Source: Pocillopora verrucosa
Taxonomy: Eukaryota > Cnidaria > Anthozoa > Scleractinia > Pocilloporidae
DNA: 64,000 nucleotides
Assembly (NCBI RefSeq): GCF_036669915.1
Contig: NC_089321.1
Location: 6,208,483 to 6,272,482 of the forward strand
Direction: 5' to 3'
Positions 44,254-56,231 of the stretch are shown piece by piece. A program made the position numbers and the translations under genes. The notes beneath the pieces were generated by a model. The model did no database searches. It was not told the origin of the DNA and worked only from the letters and a program-made list of their open reading frames with translations. Each line of letters starts with the position of its first letter. The first letter of the stretch is position 1.

Positions 44254-45201
44254 TGTATTAGTTTTCACTACGATAACAAAGAAACCGCTTTTTGTAGCTT
44301 TTGTTCAGAAAACGATACTCACAACCCTCACTTTGATTTGGTTGGTAACAAGAATAGTTATTAAATGTTTATATTTGCACATTTTCCTCAACGATTCGAG
44401 ATGTGCTTTATTCGCTTCGCACAATACAAAGAATAGACCTTTGTTCACAAAATACGTTACAAGTCTATAGAAAACTGAAATAGCGGGGTATACGTAAATA
44501 CTGAAGATGTCTATCTATTGAAGTCCTTTTCCCTCTCACTTGTTTTCTTAGTGCAACCATGAAGTCTTAATTCACACACGGTTTGCTTGGTAACTTTGCA
44601 GAACATTAACATCCTCTAGTCTGAATTACCTTCAACCAATTTATACCCGATATGAGATATGAATGTCCACCACCCTTGGAATTCATTAAACAGTCGTATT
44701 TTGTTTTTTTTTAATAAAGTTTGATAACTTTTCAGAGTTTGATAACTTTTCCAATTCCCCTTTTCAGGTCATTAGTGCGGGACGGGTTTACAGACTGAAT
44801 GTCTTAGCTTTGAAGAAGGTCTTGATATCAAGAATTTCATAAATATTTCACCTCATCTCTGTATATAGTACAAATAGGAGAGAGTTTATGCCCTCGGCAA
44901 TTAAATATATTCAAATCTCTCTACTTGATAATGAAGTTTAAACGCCTAAGACGAACTTCTTTTCTTTCGTTTATCTTTTGAGACTTCCCATCACTTTGAC
45001 AAAGGGAACTTCACTCTGATATCATGATTACTGTTACCTCGTGAAACATCGTGGTGTTGGACACTATATTGAGTGCTTTGTGAAAATATTATCTAAAGAT
45101 AACAAGAACCGTAATGCAATTTTCAAGGAGGGAGGGGCGGACAACTTCTCTCATGAAATAATAACGTCTTATTGTCGAAAACTGGTAGAACTATAGATGA
45201 A

Positions 45202-45286
45202 TGGGGAGTGGGGGTAGGGGGTTGAAGTGGGGGTGGGGGATAAGGGTGTGGGGTTGGGGGGTGGGGGAATGAGGAGTGGACGGGGT
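45202..45286 (+). repeat. G-run tract (possible G-quadruplex), copy B
   Basis: This is the same tract as at 43712, with virtually the same sequence, located about 550 bases 5' (in - strand sense) of SMP-like gene C's start codon's far end, at the right edge of unit B. The conservation follows from the recent duplication and is not by itself evidence of function. Confidence 0.75.
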
Positions 45287-45366
45287 AGCAGGCGAGAAAA
45301 AATACACGACAGCCATCCGAACAAGCCATAAAGGAATGGTTGGGCCGGATCTATTATTTACAAGAA

Positions 45367-46345
45367 TAAGATTCACTCAGTCATTCAGAAAATTGATTTA
45401 GCTTCCTATTTATTTATAGTATATGAAAGCCCCTTAGCACTCAACTCTGAGAGTTTAGACATAACTAAGACAATACTTAAAGGATTTATAACACCGGTTT
45501 CGTAATCATTAGTTGTTAATCATTATATCATCAGGGCTTGTTATCTGATGCAGGCTCATTTACCTTCTTTTTCCTCCGCTGCTTCATTCTTGTCTGCCGC
45601 ACTCTGAGCGCGCGCGGCAAAGCCTCCTTTTTCAACTTTACCATCATTTTTTTTCGCTTCTGCGCTTTGAATACGTGCTGCTGCTTCTTTGTCCATCTCT
45701 GTCTTCGGTTTCCCTTCAGATTTCTGACCGCCTTTATCGTCCATTGTATCAGTTTTCACTACGATAACAAAGAAACCGCTTTTTGTAGCTTTTGCTCAGA
45801 AAACGTTACTCACAACCCCCACTTTGATTCGGTTGGTAACAAGAATAGTTATTAAATGTTTATATTTGCACATTTTCCTCAACGATTCGAGATGTGCTTT
45901 ATTCACTTCGCACAATACAAAGAATTAACCTTTGTTCACAAAATACGTTACAAGTCTATAGAAAACTGAAATAGCGGGGTATACGTAAATACTGAAGATG
46001 TCTATCTATTGAAGCCCTTTTCCTTACTTGTTTTCTTAGTGCAACCATGAAGTCTTAAATCACAGACGGTTTGCTTGGTAATTTTAGCAGAACATTAACA
46101 TCGGCTAGCTTGAATTATCTTCAACCAATTTCGTACCCGATAGGAGATTTTAATGTCTGCCACCCTTGGACTTCATTAAACTGTCGTATTTTGATAACTT
46201 CTCAGAGTTTGATAACTTTTCCAATTCCCCTTTTCAGGTCATTAGTGCGGAACGGTTTTACCGACTGAATGTTTTACCTTTAAAGAAGGTCTTGATACCA
46301 GCACAAAAAAATATTTCACCATATCTCTGTATATAGTACAAATAG
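45367..46345. repeat. SMP tandem duplication, copy C (first part)
   Basis: The unit runs in parallel with B until about 46345 (AAATAGGAGAGAG), where it is interrupted. Its right-hand part resumes at about 47205-47420 (words ACGAAATTTAAACGCC and GAAACATCGTGGTG), without the G-run tract. Confidence 0.8.
45556..45744 (-). CDS. SMP-like small hydrophilic protein C (62 aa)
   Basis: The 62 residues from MDDKGG to EGK are identical to those of B; only the upstream codons differ (MKTDT against MKTNT). Same expected properties: no signal peptide, no membrane segment, no cysteine, SMP-like motif at about residues 19-54. The identity of B and C at protein level may reflect recent duplication or gene conversion. 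A and the two-motif gene at 39708 are more distant paralogues on the same strand, so the cluster is a small tandem family. Confidence 0.62.
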   Translation of the reverse strand: MDDKGGQKSEGKPKTEMDKEAAARIQSAEAKKNDGKVEKGGFAARAQSAADKNEAAEEKEGK

Positions 46346-47204
46346 GAGAGAGATATACATAGTATATAACTTACATTGAGCAGGAATCAAAAGCGCGAAT
46401 TACTCCTTGCCAATTGCACGAATCTTCTTGCTTTGTCTTCTTTCGTAAACTGTTTACGAGCTATGTGATACCTAGGTATTTAAATAACACAGTCGATTCT
46501 CGGAAAAATCATGTCAGCATAAATTATGATAATGCTTTCTTGGAAACTTAACCCTTTCACCCTAAGATCAGTATGCATTTTCTCCGTAAAAAATTGTATA
46601 TAACCGTATAAAACCGTATATATTTCCTGTTGTACTGACAAAGAGAATTTGTCTTCTCTCTGAAACTGTTTACGAGCCATGATACTCAGTTATTTAAAAA
46701 GCACAGTCGATTCTCAGAAAAACCGTGTCATTAAAAATCATGATAATGCTTTCGTGGAAACTTAATCTTTAACACCCTAAGATCAGTATACATTTCCTAT
46801 AGCGCTGACAAAGAGAATTTGTTGAACAACCAACAGCTTCTTTAGTTGGTGGTTATTAAATTTACTCTCGACCTCAATGTTTGTTTTAGGGGGATACTGA
46901 TAGGAGAAATTAGTTGCTGATCACTCTTAGGGGTTAGAGAGTCAAAGCTGTTTGTTTCAACCAGTAACTGATACCGGAAGAAGACTCAGGGGCGCTGGTG
47001 ACTATTCAGTTTGCTAGTTTCCTCAACCGGAACTCTTGCTAGAATGCAACTAATGTTATGATATGCATGTTTACATAGCCGTGCATACATAGAAATACAG
47101 GCCATCATGGTTCAATCCGAGTCATCATTTAGCAGGATTAAGAAGTATTCCTTGATATTCCAATCGCGTGCGACGATTCTGCGTCAGAGGTAATTAGCCT
47201 TGGA
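46346..47204. other. Insertion in SMP copy C
   Basis: About 860 bases separate the two halves of unit C. Inside are two pieces related to the stem-loop repeat R1 (GATTCTCGGAAAAATCATGTC at 46495 and a copy at 46711), each followed by GATAATGCTTTC. The word TTTACGAGC-ATG is also repeated at 46453 and 46670. No gene is supported. It may have arisen by local rearrangement of R1-type DNA. Confidence 0.5.
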
Positions 47205-47419
47205 GTTTATGCTCCCGGAAAATAAAATACATTAACGTCTCTCTACTTATTAACGAAATTTAAACGCCGAAGGCGAATTTCTTTTCTTTCGTTTATGTTT
47301 TGAGCCTTCCCTTCACTTTACTCTGATATCATGATTACTGTTACCCCATGAAACATCGTGGTGCTGAGCATTATATTGGGTGCTTTGCGAAAATGTTTTC
47401 TAAAGATAATAACAGTGCC

Positions 47420-48040
47420 TTGTTTTCTCAACCACTACTATTGTTTCCAATTTGATTTAATAAATTGTTTGGGTTTTGTCTGATATTTTGTCTCCAATCA
47501 GGAGGGAACGCATAAATAATGTTGTTCAATTCAAAATGCTTAATAGTCATTGGTTGTAATATTTCCTTCCACAAACGATTGTTTTTCAAAACGCGAGCAT
47601 TTGCTTCACGCGACAACCGAAGTTAAAATTTACCATCTTTATTTTTCTATTTGCACTCTTTTCTTTGCCAGAATATTTTGTCGTGTTTCTGATCTCTGAA
47701 TAAAAAATCCTATGATGTCATTAATAACAGTCAACGTCAGCCACCGTACTTAACAGCGACTCAGAGAAGAAAGAGCCTTTTCATTCTGTCTTTGGCTTGA
47801 GGTCCGATAAATAAATGCCTGAGACGATTTTACCACTAATATCACCACCTCTACCTTAATTTATGGATCAATCAATAAATTCCAAATACTAAGTTGGTTT
47901 AATTAAGGAAACTGGGATCGACATGTAAACATCCTCTCCATCATAAGCTGGAAACCTAAAAGTCTTTTGTAACTTGTTTATTTCCAACCAGTGTATGACA
48001 CTTCATGAAATCCAGTCATTCTGAAAATTCTGTGGGCAAG
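47420..48040. other. Gene-free stretch before CFAP210
   Basis: Between the end of SMP unit C and the 3' end of the next gene I find no supported gene. The 62-codon - strand frame at 47428-47616 has no recognised features. Confidence 0.45.
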
Positions 48041-48042
48041 AG

Positions 48043-48048
48043 TTTATT
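48043..48048 (-). terminator. Polyadenylation signal of CFAP210
   Basis: AATAAA on the - strand, 59 bases beyond the stop codon at 48107. Confidence 0.6.
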
Positions 48049-48106
48049 TCCGAGACACGCAAGAAAGTCTATTTACAAGTAAAAATTCATCGCGCTTTAA
48101 GGCAAT

Positions 48107-51100
48107 TCACCAGGTAAACCCTAAGCGCTTCCTACTATCGCCAGGATTGCCGTAAATTTTCGTGTGTGAGCCTTTCACTGTTCCATCGGAGTAATTTGGC
48201 AACTGCACCCCTGAAGCATCCCCCACAAGGTAGCTTGGTCGAAGCCCTCGTTTGCCTTCAAATTTGGGCCCACGACCTCCTCCGGGCCCTTCTTGCGCGG
48301 CCTTCATGAGTGGGTAAGGATTACGGCCATTGTTTCTAGCCTCAGTAATGACCTTGTTAGCATACTCTTGGAATTGAATCTCCTCCTCTCTGAGAAGCTC
48401 CCCGTTGCGTTTGTCTAAGTCTAGTTCCGCTTCCTTGGCTTGTTGTTCTCGCTCCTTCACTTCGGCCTGGCGACAAAAAGAAAGAAGCTTTTAATATTTC
48501 AACGAATAAAACTCGTTACAATGCGGAATAAATCAGTATTTCTTGCCGTTTATACGGAAAACGCGAAACTCCCTGCCGGAAAAATAAATCGATTCGCGTC
48601 CATCCGCAACAAGGAGTTTGTTTTGTTAGTAGCTAGTTGGTACTTTTTTTTTATTATTTTTTTTTATTGGCCCCTGATTGCAGTTACACACTTTTCGTGG
48701 TCCCCTCAGGGTATTATTGGATATTAGAGTACCTAGTAAGTCACCTTGCTTTACAAAAACACCGTAAGATAGGTTTTGGTTAGTCATCGTGGTAAATAAC
48801 ACTTTCAAAAGAGAAATGTAATGCATACTGCTAGTCTTACCGCAGTCGCAACGTTGTGATCCACATATGAAGTGATTAAATCGTGAAACAAACGATTGCA
48901 TTTCAAAAACACCGTGTTTCTAACTATCTCATTGGCTAAACAATTCTGATTAATATGTAACAAAGAATCGATACTTAAGTACTCACAATCTGTTGCGTTT
49001 GAAGTTCTTTGAGTTTCTTGCATTCGGACAGCTGTTCCAGACGTTTTTCTTCTTGTTTCATGTGGAACTACAAGGTAACAACAGAAAAGATCAACTGATA
49101 TCACATTTGTATAAAATAAATGTCAAGATAACAAGGGGAATAAAAATTAACAATCCCGTGCTAAAAGAGGTAGACTAATCCTTCTCGACTTGAAAACGAA
49201 AACCCCTGAATATTCAACACGGGAAATATATACTAGCAGCCAGCTACAAAGTTACTTTTCAATAGCGAGTTGTCACAACCAATAACGCGATATATAAAAC
49301 TATGCAATGCTGATCATGGAAATACTATACTTACCAGTTTATCAGATTTCACTCTGTTGCGGAGTATTTCACGATCTTTTTTGGCTTCCTCCATGGCCCG
49401 GCGTTCATTTTCTTTCATCTGGAACATGTGAAGAATGCGTGATGTTAGGAAATAACTTGAGCAGTTAGGTACCAAGAAAAAACCGAATTCTTCACAGGAA
49501 CTGCTCTCAAGTGCAAAAACGCAGCAAGCAAGTTATCTCGCGGTATGTATTGTACTGTGTTGTGTTATGCGTAAGAAATGTAGGAAATACTTTTATGGGG
49601 TCGTGCTCATTCTTTTGTTTCCAAAATTATTTCAACTAACGAACAAGAATCATACGAGAATAAACGGTTTAATCGCCATCGAAAGCTGTTTCAGTGACTC
49701 CCTTTCCAGACCTTTTGAAATGGTACCCTATACTTCTGGGAAAGATTCGATCACCTACAAGTTCATTTTGAACTAATTTGCCTTTCCACGCGTCAAGAGG
49801 AACATTGAAACTTTCCTCACGTTTATACCAAATCTAGACGATCATCATCTTCATTAATTTAAATAAAACACAATTTGATATTATAAACAATAATTTTTGA
49901 AAAGCTCAAATCACGTTTCACGGGATAATTCGTGGCATCAATCAAGCTTCATATAAAAAAAAAAATAATAAAGAAAAATAATTATTGTATAACGTCCTTA
50001 CACAAAATCGCTACATCACAACTATAGCGCCTTGTGTAGGATATACAGTCTAACACGCTAAGTTTTAAGATTACCATGTAGATCCTTTGATCGTGAATCT
50101 CCTTTTTGGCCTTCATATCAGACTCGTATTTTTGTCTCTCTTCCTCCTAGCAAAATAGAATAATAAAAATACTCATTAATTTACAGCTAGCAGACAACGA
50201 TCGTTTCCAAATTTTTAAAATCTTTTCTTATTTCGCTTTCAATTTAAAATTTTATTCATTATTGTTAAACAAAAAACAAAACAAAACAAAACAATCACAG
50301 CTGCTAATTCGAACACAGATTAATACCATCCTCAGCCAAATAAGGGCTCACAGTAAAAACAAGAAAACTGCTGAGGCTAGGGAAAACGCGAGTGACTGAG
50401 TCCAATCGGTGAAGAGCCTGGCGCTAGTTTTCTGAACCAATCACAAGGCGAAATAAAGCAAAACCAAACCAACCTCGGCATACTTTATACATCAGCCAAT
50501 CAGAAGAAAGGAATATTTTAAAAGGAAATCGGCAAAAAAATAGCGCATACGAATGTGAAATTGGCTCCAGCGCAATTGTTTCAGTTTCGTTCCCTCAGCG
50601 CACGCTTGAAGACTACTTTATTGTTAAATCGAAAATTGTTGTTATTATACCTCGCGCTTCCTTTCCCTTTCTGCCACAGTCTTCGCTATTCTGTCGTCTT
50701 CATCATCTACTTGCTGCTGCATCTGGTTGGCCAGCTTCTTTCTCATTCTCTCCGTGTGATCCTGGAAGGCTCTGTAAACAAACATAAAGAATTTTGAGAA
50801 ACTGCGGGAAGATGCAGCGAGCACAATTTTCAGTTAATGCGACTGGTTAAATAAAAATTTCGACTCATACAGTAATTTTTCTTCGATTTTCAACATCTAG
50901 AGGACCCCCCATGAGCTAACCTTAAGCGAGGTACAAATGTAAAAACTAACAGTGTGAATGTGTTTTGACCTGTGCTTGCTAAACAGACGAGTGATTGATC
51001 AACAACAACCATTATAACATAGCTAGTAAATTTGTCTAGTCAAATTCAATTTCGCGAGCGTGCTTCATATTCCTATTGTGCACGCTCATGACGTCAACAA

Positions 51101-54100
51101 ACATCCCTCAAACATGAAAATGTTATAAATCAATTGGCTCATACGTCAGCTATGCGTTCATCGAGATATGAAGCGCGCGGAAAGTTTGGAGAGCACGAAA
51201 GATGCGTAAGAGTTGCTCGAGGCGTAGCAATTCCCCAAAAAACAAATGAACCAATTGTTAACTGATAAATGGCATACTAAATACAGGAATTTTTGTGTTC
51301 ATCTTTTTAGACCGAGAACAAATTCCGTACAACTGCTAAAATTTTACACTGTACATACTATACATTACCTGAACAGTTCACTTTCTTTCTCTTTACGCAT
51401 CCTTGCCATTTTCTACAGTTTAAAAAGACGAGAAACAATACATTAACAAAACACAGCAACACCGAGGATACTTCCCTCCTCAACTTAAAGTTGACGACGG
51501 CATGTATTTTGAAAAGCTGATGTTTGGAGCGTTACAACACTCGAAGGGTGCTACTTTTTTTAAAACAAAACATAGAACAAGAAACAAAGGTAAATTCTGA
51601 GCTTCTCATTAAGGCTTAAGTACCTTTTTGGCTTGAGCAAATTGTCGAATTTCTTCTTCTTCGTCTTCGGCTTTTTTCTGCTCTGACTGACGCCTAACCT
51701 GGTAAAGCACAAACAAAAGAAATTGCTTACATATGTACGTGTCCCTTTCAATGGAGTGTTTAGAAAAAGCCTTAAGGTATTAACAATGATCTCAGCTCTC
51801 ATAAATTTAATTCCTATTGAAACAGCCATGATGCTTTGCTGAATATCCAAAACTATTATTACACTGCAGTCACCTTTTAAACACGCACAGCCTTAATTTT
51901 ATCAAGTTAAACATACTTCTCTATCAGCCAGCTGCCTCTGATGTTCTTCCATAATCTCCTTTTTATCCTTAAATTCAAAGAAATAAAACAATGATATTGT
52001 ATTTGAAAAAAGAGGTAATTATTCCACTTAGCCAGATCTGTTCTGAGTAGAGTTCTTTTAAAATACATTCTCGAAAGGTGTCAAAATTACTTTCCCAAGC
52101 AACACTTGTCTGGTACATATAGCTACATGCATGCAGGCTGAAAACCAAAACTAGATTTACAATGTACATGCACATGTAACTGCAACTCTCAATCGACAAC
52201 TTTTACTGAGATACATGTAACTCTTATAAATGGCAATACAGTACAACATGGAATCTTTTGATTGGATTCCAAAGGCCCATCAACAGATGAGAAAAACATT
52301 TTGTTGTGCACTGGTACACATACAGTACCTGTACACATTTCTTGCAACATATAGATATTTAATTTGCAATGCATGTATTTAACCCCTTAACTCCCATGAT
52401 GTGTTTGTCAATTCTCCTCTTTAGCTGATATACAATCCCTTGTAAATTAGTTACAAGAATTTGGTCCTACATGTAGATCAACATAACAACTTCTTCCCAA
52501 TAAGTTCTAGCATTCTCATTACTTTTTTGCTGGATGATGTTTAAAAATTGTAGGGAGAGTTTACATGTTAGTCACTAATGGGAGTTTAAGGGTTAAACAA
52601 ACCTTTCGTCTCTGTTCTTCAATGGTCTTCTTTGCTGCCATGTACATGTCAACTTGTTGCTTAATATTCTCTCCCTCCTCTATGTCAACTTGTTTTGCTT
52701 TTTTCCCTTCTTCAATGTGATCAAGAATTCTAGAAAGAAAGGCATGTGAAATTAACATCTTGTAAACTAGTCAAGTATTTGTCTCACATTATGCTGATTA
52801 ACAATTATAAATTACTTAATTAATAAAAATGACATTAGTTTGAAAAACATTAACTAGTAAGCCAAACATAAAAGATTTGAAACACAACATTTAAGCTGAT
52901 GTAAACTTTACAAAGACAAGTTATTCATAATTCTTCCAAAGATGCTTGTTATTTGGGTGGTGGCTGTTTCATGTGCAGTGTATAAATACTTGTAATAGAT
53001 ATGAATCACTGTACATAGTGAGGATCAAGACATACTAACAGTGTACAGTACTCTGTACACATTGATGAAACATTGTTTGGAATATCTTAAAATAGTTTTT
53101 GACACTTTTAGAACTGTGATTTATTCTATAATATAGCAGGAATTTTAGAATCTGCACTTTCTATTGAATAAGAGAATTTTTAGTTTCTATGAAGTAATCT
53201 ATAATTATCCTCAGTAAACTAACATTTGTAAAGTTACTTACTGAAGGTTTTGGAAATCTGCTACTGCTTTTCTCTCATTGTATCTCCTTAAAGCCCTCTT
53301 TTGGTCTTCCATAATGGCTTCCTCACGTTGCTGTAAGTGGATGAAGAAGGAAGAAAAGGAAAAAAACCTGTGTTAAACCCAAAGCAGGCTTCAAAATAAA
53401 TTGACCAAACATACACTGTACAAAAAATGCCTGTAATTAAAAAAGGAAAAAAAATAAACAGCAATGCTCATTGTACATCTTGTAATGTTACTAATAAGGA
53501 ATGAGTGGAGTCCAATTTAGTCTGTAATCATACGAGTGATTAATAAAATTGGACGACCACCAAGCGGGAGTCCAATTTGTGTGATTACAGACAGAATTGG
53601 ACAACAAGAAATCCTGTTACCAATTAATCATAACCATTTCAATTCCCCAAAAAAACAAATACACCTGACAATGTATCTAGCTAAAAATTCCTCCATTTTG
53701 TAAATTGCCTAGTTTTTCTTTGGATAAGTGGTTGTTGCTATGGTTATTGTAATTAATTCTATGATTGGTGGAATTAGCTGAGTGGACTTAGCATGATTGG
53801 CTACTTGAACTGTCCGATTACAGGTGTCAGATTACAGCCAACTGTCAGATTACACTGTCTGATTATAACTGTACAGAGTGATTAGTGATATATAAAGCAG
53901 CTGATGTACCAATCACATGTGAGGAAATTGTAAAGGTTATGATTAACCAAGTGAAGATACAAGAACTTTCCCCAATATTTTCATTAACAGGCTATAGACT
54001 TAAATTACATCTAAAGGATAAATGTTGTACTTGTGCAGTTGTATACATTTAATCAAACACTTAAATTCACACCACAAAATCATTAGGACAACAGGTACAG

Positions 54101-56231
54101 TTTATTCTGAGGGTTTATCACAAATTTTTCGGCACACGCAGACCTTTGTGAAAATATTATCCCCCATGACTTACCCTCTGCTGAAGTCTTAAAAGATGAT
54201 CCTCTCTAATCTTATCAGCATTAAGCTGGCCATTTTTCATATCAATCTGGGCATCTCTCTCTTTAAGAACCTCTGTTAGAAGGAGGGCACCCTATTAGGA
54301 GGGGAACCACAAAAGAAAAAAAAACTTTAGAACAAATAAAGTATCAGCCAGGGCAACAACCCAGAATAATGAAAATTTGGTGCCCAGCATTGGCTCACTC
54401 AAAACAATCAGGGATTGAAAATAGAACAAGCATGTACTTTATATAGAAGTCTTGCAACGGTATTGATCTAGTTAAGCAAACTTCTTAACAATTATTATAT
54501 TTGACACTAGCAGATTAAGCTATGAAACATCTCTCCAGTTCAAGACCCCATTTAAATTAAAGGAGGTGTGCACCATATCCAAGGTATTCGAAAGCATACA
54601 TACATGTATATAAAAACATGGTTCTTGAGAGCAGGAAAATGAAAACTTCCTGAAACAGGTTATTCATATGTTTGTATGCTGGCCCAATGAATTTGTGTCT
54701 CAATTATGTTATAAAGAAGGTTTTTCTGCAGCATCTGACATATGACATTTCTTACATGGAATGTCTTCACTCTGTCAGTCTGATAATATTGCAAAGTCTT
54801 TGCTCTCTCAATGGCTTCCTTTCTCTTTTGGGCCTGATGTTTTGCTTCTTCTTTGTCAATCTTGACTTTTTCCTCCTGCCAAAGGAAAAAATCTGTAATG
54901 AGGCTGAGGTCCTCTTCATTTCTCTCAACTTCATAGTTAACAGCTTTGCACTAACTGATTTACACAGTGTGCGAACAGTATCATATAGTATTCTCTTACA
55001 TTTGCTGCATTTACAACACACAGGGGCAAAATTACTAAATGGTGACTGACTGAGACAGAGGGAGTTTTTTTCTTAATCACGAGGGCACTATAGGTGATCA
55101 AGAGGGCGTGATTACTTGGTAATGATTAAGCACAAGCCTTTTTCTTGTTTAAGCAACAATTTATTGATTTCAAAATTTTCCCAAAAATTTCCCAAGTCAC
55201 TAAAGCAACTCAGGCAATTTTGGGAAAACTTTGAAAACAGGCGATTATTACACCTAATATTTAATTCTGTTTATCTCACCTCCTCCTTTTCTTCTCGTAA
55301 TTGTCGTGCTTGTAGCTTCTTCAGTCTCTGACCCTGTAATAATTAGCCAATTTATATTTAGACATCACCGAAATGCAGTCTTCGTACCACCTTTTTATCG
55401 GTAAGTTTTGAAAGGGAATGATCGTTAAACGAGATTCTTGTGCATCTACGTGCATGTTAAATAAGTCGATTTAGTGGAAATCTACATGTATATGTTGCAA
55501 TGGAGTTTGTGTTATTTATGGCAAAATATCCACGAATACTGGCTATAAAAAGAGCATTATATCCTCTTTCAAAGTATAATAAGTATGCTCAGAAGTACGG
55601 CGTGAAGTCTAGTAAAGAAGCATGAACATTCCCCTCGGAAAAATGTCGTTTGGTGATTACGTGAACATAGCAACATAACATAATCGTGACCATCACCTCA
55701 AATCTGTGTTTACACGCACACAAACAACTAAACTTCACTTACCCTGAATAAAGCTTTTATTGGGAAAATGAAAATTATGATAGAGAATTAAAACCGTACC
55801 TCTATGGTATTTTCCCAGTGTTTTACTGATTCTTTAGAAATGGCGTGGAGGTCCTCTCTTTCTTTCCTCTTCGCTTCCAGTCGCATTTGCTCCTCGTTAT
55901 ATCGCGAAAGGCTGTTCTGGATGCGCCTCCACGAATCGGGCTGGAGAACTGTTACCTATAATTACAAAGTTGCACAATTTTTCTCCCATGTACTGTTATA
56001 GGCCGACGCTAAAGTTCGGGGAAAGTATCTCAAAATTATAATGAAAACACACTCACCTCACGCGGGTCAACTCCTTCAGGAATGACGCTGACTTTCGCAC
56101 CACCAAATTCTATATAGTTGAAAGATATAACACATGTTAAGTCACAAATTCAGTACAGGAATACGAGCTAGCTTCGAGAAATTACCTCTTGTTTGACCCT
56201 CTCGCCGACCATGCATGATTCTCGACGCCAT
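48107..56231 (-). CDS. CFAP210: Cilia and flagella associated protein 210 (CCDC173), 16 exons, 549 aa
   Basis: A long charged coiled-coil protein of motile cilia; the family lines the inside of axonemal doublet microtubules. Exons, 5' to 3': 56231-56186, 56109-56057, 55955-55800, 55333-55280, 54875-54756, 54291-54175, 53330-53242, 52729-52603, 51967-51917, 51698-51624, 51412-51369, 50771-50651, 50146-50075, 49418-49335, 49067-48987, 48466-48107. Every junction is GT-AG, phases agree, and the sum is 1650 bases (549 codons plus stop), close to the ~550 residues of the vertebrate protein. Diagnostic words are VTVLQPDSWRRIQNSL (residues 34 on), HGALLLTEVLKERDAQID, and the C-terminal RPSYLVGDASGVQLPNY and KRLGFTW. 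Glu/Lys/Arg-rich helices lie between. The first ATG has a good context (CAAGATGG). Related TPH-domain proteins such as CFAP45 were considered, but the C-terminus fits CFAP210. Confidence 0.88.
52379..52596. mobile_element. MITE with TTAACCC...GGGTTAA ends (second copy)
   Basis: A 218-base element of the same family as 12329-12540, starting TTAACCCCTTAACTCCC and ending GGGAGTTTAAGGGTTAA. Its ends are better preserved than in the first copy. It lies in the CFAP210 intron between 52603 and 51967, its right end only seven bases from the donor side of the exon. Confidence 0.75.
53497..53955. mobile_element. MITE-like element (orientation 1) in CFAP210 intron
   Basis: The left part (GAGTGGAGTCCAATTTAGTC ... 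CAGACAGAATTGGAC ... CCAATTAATCATAACCATTT) has a counterpart in reverse orientation at 60889-61065. It contains short internal inverted words (AATCATAACCATTT at 53627 and its inverse at 53935) and AACTGTCCGATTACA-type words. There is no coding capacity. The limits are approximate. Confidence 0.6.

Larger units (their letters stand above)
43877..45366. repeat. SMP tandem duplication, copy B
   Basis: A unit of 1490 bases from AAGATTCACTCAGTCATTC to the next copy of that word. Copies B and C are very similar, so their duplication is more recent than the split from A. B has a local doubling of GTTTGATAACTTTTC near 44725-44755. Confidence 0.85.

Noticed and set aside
44047-44364. 105-codon + strand frames (also at 45538-45855)
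   Set aside because: They run antisense through the SMP-like genes B and C. The - strand frame has the recognisable motif, while the + strand one is a cysteine- and phenylalanine-rich shadow.
54672-55049. 125-codon + strand frame
   Set aside because: It lies across a CFAP210 exon and its introns on the opposite strand, and has no motif of its own.
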